Of a stretch of 64,000 nucleotides of DNA, positions 16,845 to 25,881 are shown one piece after another. Both the position numbers and the translations under genes were made by a program. Numbering within the stretch: position 1 is the first letter of the stretch; every line of letters begins with the position of its first letter. The notes under the pieces are model-generated. The model saw only the letters and a program-made list of their open reading frames with translations, did not search any database and had not been told where the DNA came from. The stretch comes from Leucothrix mucor DSM 2157 (lineage in GTDB: Bacteria > Pseudomonadota > Gammaproteobacteria > Thiotrichales > Thiotrichaceae): assembly GCF_000419525.1 (NCBI RefSeq), contig NZ_ATTE01000001.1, positions 1,798,001-1,862,000 of the forward strand, read 5' to 3'.

Positions 16845-17522
16845 ATGATGGGTGATACTAAAACAGTGGTTCCGTTACGTGGCGTGCGCGCTATGATTTC
16901 GGACAAAATGGTCAGAAGTTTGCAGGAAGCGGCGCAACTAACACATCATGCCAGCTGTGATGTGTCAGGGCTGTTAGCTCAAAAAGAGGTCTTCGCGGCG
17001 CGGGGCGATAAGGTCTCGATTGAAGATTTGTTGATGCATCAAGTGGTCTCTGTACTACGCAAGCATCCGGATATCAACGGGACAGTGGCGGATAAGGCGA
17101 TACATTTATCTGACGCTGTTGACCTGTGCGTGGCCATCGCACTGCCTGGTAACTTATTAGTTGCGCCGTCTATCTTTGGTGCAGAGCAAATGGATGTGTT
17201 GCAACTTCGGGCCGCCAGACAGGATTTGTCGGCTCGTGCCAAAACGAATAAGCTAAGCGTCACAGAAATGACGGGGGGCAGTTTCACGATTAGCAACCTT
17301 GGCCTTACCCGAGTGGAGCAATTCACACCGATTCTGAATACACCACAGATCGGGATTTTGGGGATTGGCTGTATTCGGGAAGTGGCAGTACGCTCAGGGG
17401 ATAATATGCTCTGGAAGCCAATGATGGGCTTATCGCTGACCTTTGATCATCGCGCCATTGATGGTGGCCCGGCTGCTGCATTTTTATCTGATCTGTGCCA
17501 CAGCATTGAGGCGCTAGCATAA
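16845..17522 (+). CDS. 2-oxoacid dehydrogenase E2 catalytic domain (acyltransferase only)
   Basis: About 225 residues covering only the CAT-like catalytic core of dihydrolipoamide acyltransferase: VPLRGVRAMISDKMVRSLQEA at the start and the active-site motif FDHRAIDGGPAAAFL near the end, with catalytic His and Asp present. No lipoyl domain and no peripheral-subunit-binding domain are encoded; the lipoyl domain is the preceding gene. The ATG pair at 16845/16848 was used; a TTG at 16836 is also possible and the ribosome binding site is weak. The stop overlaps the next start (TAATG), indicating translational coupling. Confidence 0.85.
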   Translation: MMGDTKTVVPLRGVRAMISDKMVRSLQEAAQLTHHASCDVSGLLAQKEVFAARGDKVSIEDLLMHQVVSVLRKHPDINGTVADKAIHLSDAVDLCVAIALPGNLLVAPSIFGAEQMDVLQLRAARQDLSARAKTNKLSVTEMTGGSFTISNLGLTRVEQFTPILNTPQIGILGIGCIREVAVRSGDNMLWKPMMGLSLTFDHRAIDGGPAAAFLSDLCHSIEALA

Positions 17523-18283
17523 TGAATACACCATCTCGCACGGTTAATACCTTGGTTCAATTCACATCCATGGCCGATGCGCTGGTACGTGAAAAGCAAC
17601 TATTTGAACGCGTTATCTATGATGGATTAGATCATGCGAGCTTTATGTGGTCAGCGAATCAGTGCTTGGTGGTGCCTCTCAAGTTTAGTCATCACCCTGC
17701 GTTTGAGGACGCTTCAAAGGCCTCTGCAGCAGCAGGCTGGCCGGTACATGTTCGACAAACCGGGGGCGGGGTAACACCACAAGGCCCGGGGATTATTAAT
17801 GTGTCTCTGGCACTGGCCAATTCCTCAAATACCCGGCTTTCCATCGCTAACGGCTACCAGTTGTTATGCCAACCTATGATCACAGAGTTTAAGCAGTTAG
17901 GTATTTCTGCCTACTGTGCCTCGGTACCTGAAGCCTTTTGTGATGGAGATTACAATATTGTGGTGGATGGTAAAAAGATGGTCGGTACCGCTCAGCGTCA
18001 CTCCAGAACCAAGGGGGAAGTGACTCATCAGGCTGTTTTTGCCCATGCGTTAATTCTCTATGAAACCGACTTTCAGGAAGTCACTAAGCAGGTCAATCGC
18101 TTATATAGCTTGATGGGCCTTAAGCAGCGCTTTGAGTCATCCGCTCATTGCTCGCTGGCTAGCGTTTACCCACGCCCTGACGTGCTTCCCTCAAAAGAAC
18201 TTTTTAGCCAGCGGCTAATGCAGCGCTACCAGGCAGAGTTATGTCGTTTTGGTGCTTCTAAGGATTTTGACGAATGTAGGTAA
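17522..18283 (+). CDS. lipoate-protein ligase family protein
   Basis: 253 residues of the BPL/LplA/LipB cofactor-transferase fold. VHVRQTGGGVTPQGPGIIN matches the R(R/Q)xxGGG lipoyl-AMP loop, and GDYNIVVDGKKMVGTAQRHS contains the catalytic lysine region. It overlaps the E2 stop codon and is therefore expressed with the complex. The likely job is to lipoylate K44 of the free lipoyl domain at 16566, either by scavenging lipoate or by transfer from octanoyl-ACP. It is shorter than E. coli LplA and lacks that enzyme's C-terminal accessory domain. Confidence 0.8.
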   Translation: MNTPSRTVNTLVQFTSMADALVREKQLFERVIYDGLDHASFMWSANQCLVVPLKFSHHPAFEDASKASAAAGWPVHVRQTGGGVTPQGPGIINVSLALANSSNTRLSIANGYQLLCQPMITEFKQLGISAYCASVPEAFCDGDYNIVVDGKKMVGTAQRHSRTKGEVTHQAVFAHALILYETDFQEVTKQVNRLYSLMGLKQRFESSAHCSLASVYPRPDVLPSKELFSQRLMQRYQAELCRFGASKDFDECR

Positions 18284-18325
18284 ACAGCGTACTTTTAACT
18301 GGTAATGCGTCGAGGAGGAATGAAT

Positions 18326-20188
18326 ATGGGCTCTATTGTTCAGCCAAATAGTGGTGTTAATGAATTGGCTATTGCCTCGTCGTGGCAGCGTTGCAGAAAG
18401 GATCACAAACTTTCGCAAATGACCCCCCGACCTTTGCTAAGGTTGCAGGATAGTGAAATTGGACATCGACTGGATCAACTCCTTGTCTCTCTTGGGGGCG
18501 AAACCAGAGAGATTGATCATCTGGCAAAGCTCGCACGACATGCTCACCGAGGGCTGGTAGTCGCCGATACTGACTGCACCTTACTTATGAGTTTTCAGGA
18601 GCAAGCGACGACGCATTACTTAGAACCTGCGGGTATATCCGCAGGGTACTGTTGGCGAGAGCCGCTGGCCGCCACGAATGCCATATCCATGGCGCTGGGC
18701 GGGCAAAAAGCAATCACCATTTCCGGTAATAATCACTACTACAAGTCGTTCAGACAGTTTGCCTGCACGGGCGCTCCCTTGTTTGATCAACACAACCAAC
18801 TCATTGGTGCATTAGCGATCGCCGGGCTCGACTATAAGAATCCCCATAATTATATTTTTTACCAGTATATTCTGTCTCTGACTGCCGCCAAAATTCAGGC
18901 ACGCTTGTTTAAATCGCACTATTCAGCGCTCGACATTATGCATGTATCGCTATCTAAGTCGGGTGCGGATATTGATGAATCTATCAATGCACTGTGTGCG
19001 GTTAATTCCCGGGGTGAAGTTGTAGGGCTGACGAATCATGCGGCTGAGCTACTGGGTTATCGCCAGTGCAGTGAGGTATTGGACCAAACAGTAGATGATG
19101 TGTTTGGAAAGAGTATTGACAGCCTTGCCAACCTTGCCGGAACGAATATTGATATTAATAGTCATCAGGGTGCGGCGATTATTGCGACGCCATTTTTACC
19201 CGGTAGCAACCGGTCGGCTATACGTACCACTTCGGTTAAGTCTTCCCAAAAGAAAAGACTTAGCGATTTAGCGGGTCATGATAAATACATGATTGCCACG
19301 ACTGAGCGTGCAAGCGAGCTATACCGGCACGGTGTTCCACTGCTGCTGCAAGGTGAAACAGGCAGTGGTAAACAAGCGTTGGTGAAAGTGCTGCATGCTG
19401 AAGCCTCATTCAAACAGGCTCCATTCATCACCATCAATTGTGCAATTGCGGATATTTCTGACAAGAGTGTCGACACATTTTTATCCGAGCTTGACAGTGT
19501 TCGAAGCCTTCACCGCACAGCTGATCAGGAGTTTGCCGCAACGGTTTACTTAAAAGCAATTGATCGCTTGTCACAGAAACTTCAGATGCAGGTAGTCGCA
19601 TTATTAAATGAAATTGATGTTGCAATACAAGGTGTGAATTTGAAGTTCGTCAATGCATTACGCGTAGTAGCTTCTGTGCAAGACGAGCCTGCTGAGTTAC
19701 TGGGCAGTGAACAATTTTGTCCGGAATTGTTTCACCGTCTAAACGGGGCCTGTTTCAGGCTAAGCTCGTTACGTGAGCGTAGTGATTTAAGAGGGGTGAT
19801 TAGTCAGCTTAGTCAGGAATTGGCGCAGTATCCCGTTGTCATCAGCGATGTCGCCTATGACTTGCTACTCAGTTATCAATGGCCCGGAAACTTTAGGGAG
19901 CTACTAAACGCTATTCGTTTTTCACTGCTATGCGGCAATGGTAAAAGCATTAATGACATCGATTTACCAAGCACTATTCGACAGCACCAATGTAACCAGA
20001 CTCCCGGCAACACATTAAGTCAAGTATTGCAGGCTAATCTACCCGTCGAAAAAAGTGACGCCGAAAATCTACGCGTCACACTGGAAAGCTCAAACTGGAA
20101 TGTCAGCAAAGCCGCACGCCGTTTGGGAATAAGTCGAGCGACTATCTATCGCAAAATCAAGGATTTTGAGATTGTCCGCTCCGAATAA
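18326..20188 (+). CDS. AcoR-like GAF/AAA+/Fis regulator with degenerate AAA+ domain
   Basis: 620 residues, start set by GAGGAGG seven bases upstream. The N-terminus (SSWQRCRKDHKL) and a GAF region (about 60-200) are AcoR/DhaR-like; a PAS-like segment follows at about 215-270. The AAA+ module keeps Walker A GETGSGK (about 343-349) and LFHRLN near the arginine finger. However, Walker B reads TVYLKAIDRL where active proteins have GGTLFLDEIGEL, and the GAFTGA loop that contacts sigma-54 is absent, with about 20 residues deleted. The C-terminal Fis-type HTH (NVSKAARRLGISRATIYRKI) is intact. It probably regulates the operon upstream through a sigma-54-independent mechanism; this is an inference. 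Confidence 0.85.
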   Translation: MGSIVQPNSGVNELAIASSWQRCRKDHKLSQMTPRPLLRLQDSEIGHRLDQLLVSLGGETREIDHLAKLARHAHRGLVVADTDCTLLMSFQEQATTHYLEPAGISAGYCWREPLAATNAISMALGGQKAITISGNNHYYKSFRQFACTGAPLFDQHNQLIGALAIAGLDYKNPHNYIFYQYILSLTAAKIQARLFKSHYSALDIMHVSLSKSGADIDESINALCAVNSRGEVVGLTNHAAELLGYRQCSEVLDQTVDDVFGKSIDSLANLAGTNIDINSHQGAAIIATPFLPGSNRSAIRTTSVKSSQKKRLSDLAGHDKYMIATTERASELYRHGVPLLLQGETGSGKQALVKVLHAEASFKQAPFITINCAIADISDKSVDTFLSELDSVRSLHRTADQEFAATVYLKAIDRLSQKLQMQVVALLNEIDVAIQGVNLKFVNALRVVASVQDEPAELLGSEQFCPELFHRLNGACFRLSSLRERSDLRGVISQLSQELAQYPVVISDVAYDLLLSYQWPGNFRELLNAIRFSLLCGNGKSINDIDLPSTIRQHQCNQTPGNTLSQVLQANLPVEKSDAENLRVTLESSNWNVSKAARRLGISRATIYRKIKDFEIVRSE

Positions 20189-20193
20189 GTGTA

Positions 20194-22026
20194 TTAATTC
20201 CCATTAGATTTAGCGGGTTCTGAAGGCATAAAGCTGATAATAGTATTAAAATCCTCTTCATTCAGATCTTTCGACCACGGGTAAAAATAAATGTGGCCCA
20301 CTTTATCGATCGCAGCAATCAGTATCTTTTCAGCAGGCGCTGTTTCAAGAAAATGACTCATTCTATACCGCTCTGAAAGGTGCGTAGTATTAAACTGCCA
20401 GCCATTATCGTAAGCTCTGACCAAGTCTGAGTAATATTTATCTTCACCAAATAAGACATCCCCGCGAATTGCATTGTCCGGGAGTTTTGTCTCTTTATTC
20501 GTTTTTCCTTTTTTTCCTTCAGCCACTGACTGCCAAGCCAGCTCGTAAGTATTATGGTGGCCCAGCTCAGGGGAGAAGCGACTACAGATCAGGGTGTTGT
20601 AAGCTTCGTTGGGGGTCATTGCAAGCAGCTGAGTGATGTGCGAAAGCTCTAAAACTTCCTCCGTTCTTTCGGATAATATCTCGCCGTAGTAAGTAGGGAT
20701 ATTTTGCATTCTGGCAGGCTTAAGTTGCTGCCAGTTGGTATCTATCAACACCACCGGGATGTTATTTTTATCAAGCTCTGCAGCCAGTGCGGTGCTCCAG
20801 GGCGATGCCCCAACCAGCATAATGCCATCAGGATGCGCTGAGGCAAGGCCCAGCTTTCGGGCAACCCAGCCGATACTCAAGCCATGTAAGCTTACAGTCA
20901 GAATAATCAGCGCAAACACTAATGGCAGTAACAGCTCAGCACCGTCATAGCCTTTTTTGACTAACTCAGCACCAAATAACCCGGCGATCGACGCGGCAAC
21001 AATACCTCGCGGGGCTATCCAGGCGATTAACATTCTGTTCTGCTTACTGATATCAGTCCCAATAGTGGAGAGATAAATAGCCAGCGGACGAATCACAAAG
21101 ATAACGACAACCAATAGTAACCACCCCTGCCAGCCAATTCTCATCAAAATTTCAGGGTCTATATCTGCCGTTAAGATAATAAAGGTCGATGACACCAGTA
21201 AGATGGTGACATATTCTTTAAAACGCTTGAGCTCGTGCAAAATATTTAGCTGCTGATTGGCCAGCGTTATCCCCAGCACAGTAGTTGCCAGCAGTCCGGC
21301 TTCACTCTGTACCCGATTGCACAGGCTATACACTAACAACACGGCAATCAGGATAATCGGTGATTTTAAGTACTCCGGTACTTGCCCTTGACGAAACACC
21401 CGCGCCAAAAATAAGCCCATGCCAACCCCGGTCAGTAGTGATGCAATCAGACTCACCAACATGCCACCCACAATATTCATGAACAGCGCATCACCTTCGG
21501 ATAACACGTAATAACCGTAAATCAATACGACCAAAAGAGCGCCGATAGGGTCATTCACAATCCCCTCCCAGCGCAGTAGTGACGCGGGCTGCTGTTTCAG
21601 GTTGGCCTGCTTTAGCAAGGGCATAATCACTGTTGGCCCGGTGACAATAATAATTGCCCCGAAAATTAACGCCACCGGCCAGGACAAGCCAACCAGATAA
21701 TGTGCGGTGAGACTCCCAAGGGCGAAAGTCAGGAGCACATTCCAGGTGATTAAGCGATAGATGACATGCGTATTCTGTTTAAGCTCGTGCCAGCGTAGAT
21801 TTAAACCGCCTTCAAACAAGATGACCGCAACGCTCAACGACACCAGAGGCTGGAGTAAGTCACCAAAATCTTCTGATGGCTTCAACCAGCCGCTTAATGG
21901 CCCCATGACGAAGCCCGCCGCGATAAGCAATATCAATGCAGGGATTTTTAAACGCCAACCAATCCATTGCAGTGCGATACCCACAATAAGAACAGACGCG
22001 ATAAGTTCAGCTATATGATGTTGCAT
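20194..22026 (-). CDS. CPA1-type cation:proton antiporter with C-terminal RCK (TrkA-N) domain
   Basis: 610 residues. About twelve membrane helices (residues about 5-400) include VILFEGGLNLRW and the region GIVNDPIGALLVVLIYGY, whose acidic residues match the ion-binding helices of NhaP/CPA1 antiporters. The C-terminal 200 residues begin with a Rossmann-like segment (GIMLVGASPWSTALAAELDK...PVVLIDTN), i.e. a TrkA-N nucleotide-binding gate as in KefC/NhaP2. Likely exchanges Na+ or K+ for protons under nucleotide control. Its stop lies five bases from that of the convergent regulator. Confidence 0.88.
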   Translation of the reverse strand: MQHHIAELIASVLIVGIALQWIGWRLKIPALILLIAAGFVMGPLSGWLKPSEDFGDLLQPLVSLSVAVILFEGGLNLRWHELKQNTHVIYRLITWNVLLTFALGSLTAHYLVGLSWPVALIFGAIIIVTGPTVIMPLLKQANLKQQPASLLRWEGIVNDPIGALLVVLIYGYYVLSEGDALFMNIVGGMLVSLIASLLTGVGMGLFLARVFRQGQVPEYLKSPIILIAVLLVYSLCNRVQSEAGLLATTVLGITLANQQLNILHELKRFKEYVTILLVSSTFIILTADIDPEILMRIGWQGWLLLVVVIFVIRPLAIYLSTIGTDISKQNRMLIAWIAPRGIVAASIAGLFGAELVKKGYDGAELLLPLVFALIILTVSLHGLSIGWVARKLGLASAHPDGIMLVGASPWSTALAAELDKNNIPVVLIDTNWQQLKPARMQNIPTYYGEILSERTEEVLELSHITQLLAMTPNEAYNTLICSRFSPELGHHNTYELAWQSVAEGKKGKTNKETKLPDNAIRGDVLFGEDKYYSDLVRAYDNGWQFNTTHLSERYRMSHFLETAPAEKILIAAIDKVGHIYFYPWSKDLNEEDFNTIISFMPSEPAKSNGN

Positions 22027-22092
22027 TAAAAGAGTGCTCCCACTGGAGAGTTGATTGTTTATTGCTGAGTGTGATTGTCTACTTTCAGCAAA

Positions 22093-22128
22093 GAAAAAGA
22101 AGCTTCACTACATGCATAAGGAGCTTCC
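22093..22128 (-). terminator. probable terminator of the MgtC-like gene
   Basis: On the minus strand GAAGCT (22127-22122) pairs with AGCTTC (22104-22099) across a 17-nt loop, followed by TCTTTTTC. It lies just downstream of the gene ending at 22150. Confidence 0.5.
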
Positions 22129-22149
22129 TTAGGGTATCTAGAGTAACGG

Positions 22150-22596
22150 TTAGTCGTGGAGGGATTTTTTTACCGGTTTCGCTAAGGCCAGAATCAGGAA
22201 ACTAACGGCTGCAAGGGTAATTGCAATCTCATAGCGCTGGAATGCAACCGCCGCACCAACAGCGCCCGTTGTCCAGATGCTTGCTGCAGTTGCAGTACCC
22301 TCTACGCTGCCACCATCTTTTAAAATGGCACCACCTCCGATGAATCCTATACCCGTCATCAAACCGGTCAGGAGCCTCGCGATGGCATCGGGACTGTCAT
22401 CTCCGATAAAGCTACTACCAAGCAGCATATAACCGCAGGAGGCCAAGGCGACCAACGGGAAAGTGCGTAACCCCATACTACGACTTTCCAGTTCACGGTT
22501 CCATCCGATTGGCAAAGCGATGATAAAAGCGATCAACAGCTCTTTGATGATAGAAAACGGGGCGAACGCTTCCATTGTGTTTAGTAGTTCAGTCAT
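22150..22596 (-). CDS. MgtC/SapB family membrane protein
   Basis: 148 residues with four to five hydrophobic helices. Family motifs are visible: LPIGWNRELESRSMGLRTFPLVAL near the N-terminus and GLMTGIGFIGGGAILKDGGSVEGTATAASIWTTGAVGAA in the centre. It lacks the cytoplasmic C-terminal ACT-like domain of Salmonella MgtC, as do most environmental members. MgtC proteins are linked to Mg2+ limitation and control of F-ATP synthase; here only the family can be assigned. Confidence 0.88.
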   Translation of the reverse strand: MTELLNTMEAFAPFSIIKELLIAFIIALPIGWNRELESRSMGLRTFPLVALASCGYMLLGSSFIGDDSPDAIARLLTGLMTGIGFIGGGAILKDGGSVEGTATAASIWTTGAVGAAVAFQRYEIAITLAAVSFLILALAKPVKKSLHD

Positions 22597-22622
22597 GGGA
22601 TATTTGCTTAGTTTGGTTTAAT

Positions 22623-22715
22623 TTAGGGGCCGCGTCTTTTGCCAAATATAAAGAAAAAGATCGCCAACACCAATCCTACGACCAATAGAATACAATGTTT
22701 CTTTGTCATATTCAT
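22623..22715 (-). CDS. putative 30-residue single-span membrane peptide
   Basis: A minus-strand frame encodes MNMTKKHC, an uninterrupted hydrophobic stretch of about 17 residues (ILLVVGLVLAIFFFIFG), then KRRGP and a stop. A positive N-terminus, one TM helix and a basic C-terminal anchor are typical of genuine small membrane proteins. No good ribosome binding site is visible, and the composition could be chance, so confidence is low. Confidence 0.35.
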   Translation of the reverse strand: MNMTKKHCILLVVGLVLAIFFFIFGKRRGP

Positions 22716-22766
22716 AAGGCAATGCATTCGCAACTGTTCGATTGCGCATAGAAAACGGAGAACACG

Positions 22767-23003
22767 ATGTTACTCAAACAAATGAAAGCCTCTCTTTTAC
22801 TAATAATCAGCTTGGTATTCACTGCCTGCGCCACAACAAGTCCGGAAAAAGCCACTGCTATCGCATTGGTTAGTAAAGACCCTTATGCGTTGTATGATCT
22901 CGATAAAAAATTCAAGAGCGATAAAGATGTAGTGCTCGCAGCGATAAGAAAAGATCCACATAGCTTGGTGTATGCATCGGACTCTATGAAACGCAATAAG
23001 TAG
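22767..23003 (+). CDS. small lipoprotein with DUF4116-like repeat
   Basis: 78 residues. A lipoprotein signal is visible (SLLLIISLVFTACATT, lipobox before Cys21). The mature part contains SDKDVVLAAIRKDPHSLVYASDSMKRNK, which resembles the DUF4116 unit (xKEVVLxAVxxxGxALxYAS). GGAG precedes the ATG. Function is unknown. Confidence 0.65.
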   Translation: MLLKQMKASLLLIISLVFTACATTSPEKATAIALVSKDPYALYDLDKKFKSDKDVVLAAIRKDPHSLVYASDSMKRNK

Positions 23004-23021
23004 CGAGTGTGGTTTGATGTC

Positions 23022-23930
23022 TCAACCCACAAACTCAGGCATACCCCGCGCCACCTTCTTCACGGTTTCAGCAAATGAGTGCACTGATGGATGGTGGCGT
23101 ATTCCAGTTGGAAATGCCAAGTCATAGCCATAACTAACAGCAGGTTCAAACGGACGTGTAATAACACCCGCACCCGCCCACACCCGCGCTGAAAATGGCT
23201 CTATCACCGCCACTGCCATACCCGCTGCAATCATAGAGTACCCAGTATGCGCTGCGTCGATATCAATGGTTTTTTTAATCTGATCGCTCACACCCTCAAG
23301 GCTGTCATTTAGCTTACTCCAATAATTGGGGTGCTTATCTGAGATCACAGATAAGATAGTTTCGCCAATTAAATCTTCCGGCCTGATCACCGCTTTTGCT
23401 GCCAACGGGTGATCCTTATGGGCAGCAAAAACATAACGCGCATCACCAATAGGCTCACTATTAATCCCTACCAAGTCTGGCAGTTGCAGGCCGATGGCAA
23501 TGTCAACAGAATTTGACTGTAACTTATTGATCAACGGACCAATATTATCCGTATAAATAATAACACGCTCTTCAGGGTGGTACTTTTTGTGCTCCGCCAT
23601 GGCTAATGGCAGTAAGGATGCGGCTAAGGAGGGCGTGCAGGAAATTTTCAACTGCTTTGGCTGCTTAGTTCGTATTTGCTCAGCCATGGAAGAGAGCCTT
23701 TCAAGCCCCAAAAAGCTTTCATCGACTGCACTAAAAAACTCAGTAGCTTCCAGCGTCGGTTTCAGGCGACCCTTACGCCGATCAAACAGGGTAAAGCCTA
23801 GTGCGTACTCTAAATCACTAATAAGCCGACTGATTGCGGGTTGTGACACATTCATCTCGCCAGCTGCAGCGGCAGTGGTGCCACATAACATGACATATCG
23901 GAATGCTTCGATCTGGCGGAATCTCATCAT
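23022..23930 (-). CDS. LysR-family transcriptional regulator
   Basis: 302 residues with the canonical N-terminal winged HTH (MRFRQIEAFRYVML...MNVSQPAISRLISDLEYALG) and a type-2 periplasmic-binding-like effector domain. It is divergent from the peptide-transport operon at 24040 and is the likely local regulator of that operon, following the usual LysR arrangement. Confidence 0.9.
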   Translation of the reverse strand: MMRFRQIEAFRYVMLCGTTAAAAGEMNVSQPAISRLISDLEYALGFTLFDRRKGRLKPTLEATEFFSAVDESFLGLERLSSMAEQIRTKQPKQLKISCTPSLAASLLPLAMAEHKKYHPEERVIIYTDNIGPLINKLQSNSVDIAIGLQLPDLVGINSEPIGDARYVFAAHKDHPLAAKAVIRPEDLIGETILSVISDKHPNYWSKLNDSLEGVSDQIKKTIDIDAAHTGYSMIAAGMAVAVIEPFSARVWAGAGVITRPFEPAVSYGYDLAFPTGIRHHPSVHSFAETVKKVARGMPEFVG

Positions 23931-23938
23931 AAGTCAAT

Positions 23939-23968
23939 AATATTAGCTTATAGCTTATTCATTAATAT
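23939..23968. promoter_or_regulatory. candidate LysR-type operator
   Basis: The divergent promoter region holds a tandem TAGCTTA repeat (23944-23957) flanked by AATATTA (23939-23945) and TTAATAT (23962-23968), an AT-rich dyad of the kind LysR proteins use (T-N11-A type). Its position between regulator and operon is the main support. Confidence 0.3.
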
Positions 23969-24039
23969 GCTTGGATGTTAACTCTTTAAATAACTAAAGT
24001 GAAATGAAACGAGCAACTCTTCAGACATAGGACGGATGC

Positions 24040-25863
24040 ATGGCTTCTTCGCTTAACCCAATTCTCGAAGTGCGAAATTTAACCCTGGCCTTTAATCAAA
24101 TTCCGGTTGTTAATGACCTGTCATTGACTGTTCAGCAAGGTAAAACACTGGCCATCGTTGGCGAGTCGGGCTCTGGTAAATCGATTACCTCTTTAGCCAT
24201 TATGGGGCTGTTGCCACACATCGGTGGTCGTGTAAAAAGTGGCTCAATTGAATTCACTGATGAGCAAGGCACCCGCGATCTGACAACCTTATCCGATGAC
24301 GACTTTCGACGGATTCGCGGTAATGAGATTGCGATGATTTTTCAGGAGCCGATGACCTCGCTTAACCCCGTCTTTTCCATCGGCAGTCAAATTATAGAAG
24401 CGCTTTCACTGCATCGCGGTTTGCACGGTGCAAAAGCTGAAGCCGAAGCAGCCCGTTTACTCGATTTAGTCCGCCTTCCCAATGCTAAAGCGCAGCTCAA
24501 ACGCTACCCACATCAGCTATCTGGCGGGATGCGCCAACGGGTGATGATTGCGATGGCAGCCTCTTGCAACCCCAAACTGCTGATTGCGGATGAGCCGACT
24601 ACCGCGCTGGATGTAACGATTCAGGCACAGGTTTTGCAGATCATCCGAGACATGCAGTCTGAGCTAAATACCGCCGTTGTCTTTATTAGCCACGACATGG
24701 GCGTGGTGGCTGAAATGGCCGACGATATTGTGGTGATGAAACGCGGTAATGTGGTTGAAAGTAATTCCGCAGAAGAAATCATACTAAATCCTGCCACGGA
24801 CTACACGCGCCAACTCATGGCTGCCGTGCCCAAAATAGGGGCCATGACTGGCAAACCCTTTCCTGAAAAATTCGATCTGATTGATCAGCCCAAAGCAAGC
24901 TCTGAACATAGCCAAGATGAAGTAAACACCGCTAAAAAAGACGACTCCCCACTTATCTCACTGAAAAATGTCACCACCAACTATCCCATTCGGTCGGGCT
25001 TTTGGGGGAAGGTACGCCACCGTGTACATGCCGCTGAAAATATCTCATTCGATATTTATCCGGGTGAAACAGTTGCGCTGGTTGGTGAGTCTGGTAGCGG
25101 TAAATCCACGGTTGGGAAAACACTGCAACAATTAGTGACACCCGCAAGTGGCGAAATCCTATTTCGTGGTCAGGAGATGTTGTCAGCCCCGGAAGATGTA
25201 CGTGGGCGCTTCAAGCGTGAAATTCAATACGTCTTTCAGGACCCTTATGGCTCACTCAATCCACGAAAAACCATTAAAGCCAGCTTGCTGGAGCCCATGT
25301 ATCACCACGGTTTAGTCTCCGATCCTAAACGTCAGGTAGCAGAGCTGTTGGAGTCGGTCCAATTACCCGCAGACTATGCCAATCGCTATCCTCACGAATT
25401 CTCTGGCGGTCAGCGTCAACGCATTTGCATCGCACGAGCGCTGGCCTGCAAGCCACAGCTTATTATTGCTGATGAGGCGGTATCCGCTCTGGATGTTTCA
25501 GTCCAGGCTCAGGTTGTAAACCTGTTAATGGATCTGCAAAAAGAGCGAGGTTTGTCTTACCTGTTTATTAGTCACGATATGGCAGTGGTTGAGCGCATTA
25601 GTCATCGGGTGGCCGTGATGTATTTAGGCCAAATTGTTGAGATCGGAACGCGCCAACAAATTTTTGAAGACCCGCAACACCCTTATACACAGCGCCTGTT
25701 ATCCGCAGTCCCTGTGATGGACCCTCTGCTAAAACCAAAACGTCCGATTCTGGATGTTGAAATTCCAAGCCCGATCCGGGCTATCGATAATCCGCCCGTG
25801 CTACATACCTACCGAACGGTCAGTAATGGCCACTTGGTTGCTGAAAACTTTGTGCTGTCTTAA
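24040..25863 (+). CDS. oligopeptide ABC transporter, fused ATP-binding protein (GsiA/DppDF-like)
   Basis: 607 residues carrying two complete ABC cassettes. The first has Walker A GESGSGKS (about 38-45), signature LSGGMRQR and Walker [13 protein letters not shown]. The second has Walker A GESGSGKS (about 350), signature FSGGQRQR and [12 protein letters not shown]. Each ends with an oligopeptide-binding-type C-terminal extension ([20 protein letters not shown]). It powers uptake through the two permeases encoded downstream. AGGA lies seven bases upstream of the start. Confidence 0.92.
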   Translation: MASSLNPILEVRNLTLAFNQIPVVNDLSLTVQQGKTLAIVGESGSGKSITSLAIMGLLPHIGGRVKSGSIEFTDEQGTRDLTTLSDDDFRRIRGNEIAMIFQEPMTSLNPVFSIGSQIIEALSLHRGLHGAKAEAEAARLLDLVRLPNAKAQLKRYPHQLSGGMRQRVMIAMAASCNPKLLIADEPTTALDVTIQAQVLQIIRDMQSELNTAVVFISHDMGVVAEMADDIVVMKRGNVVESNSAEEIILNPATDYTRQLMAAVPKIGAMTGKPFPEKFDLIDQPKASSEHSQDEVNTAKKDDSPLISLKNVTTNYPIRSGFWGKVRHRVHAAENISFDIYPGETVALVGESGSGKSTVGKTLQQLVTPASGEILFRGQEMLSAPEDVRGRFKREIQYVFQDPYGSLNPRKTIKASLLEPMYHHGLVSDPKRQVAELLESVQLPADYANRYPHEFSGGQRQRICIARALACKPQLIIADEAVSALDVSVQAQVVNLLMDLQKERGLSYLFISHDMAVVERISHRVAVMYLGQIVEIGTRQQIFEDPQHPYTQRLLSAVPVMDPLLKPKRPILDVEIPSPIRAIDNPPVLHTYRTVSNGHLVAENFVLS

Positions 25864-25881
25864 TCATCTCAGGAGAAACAC

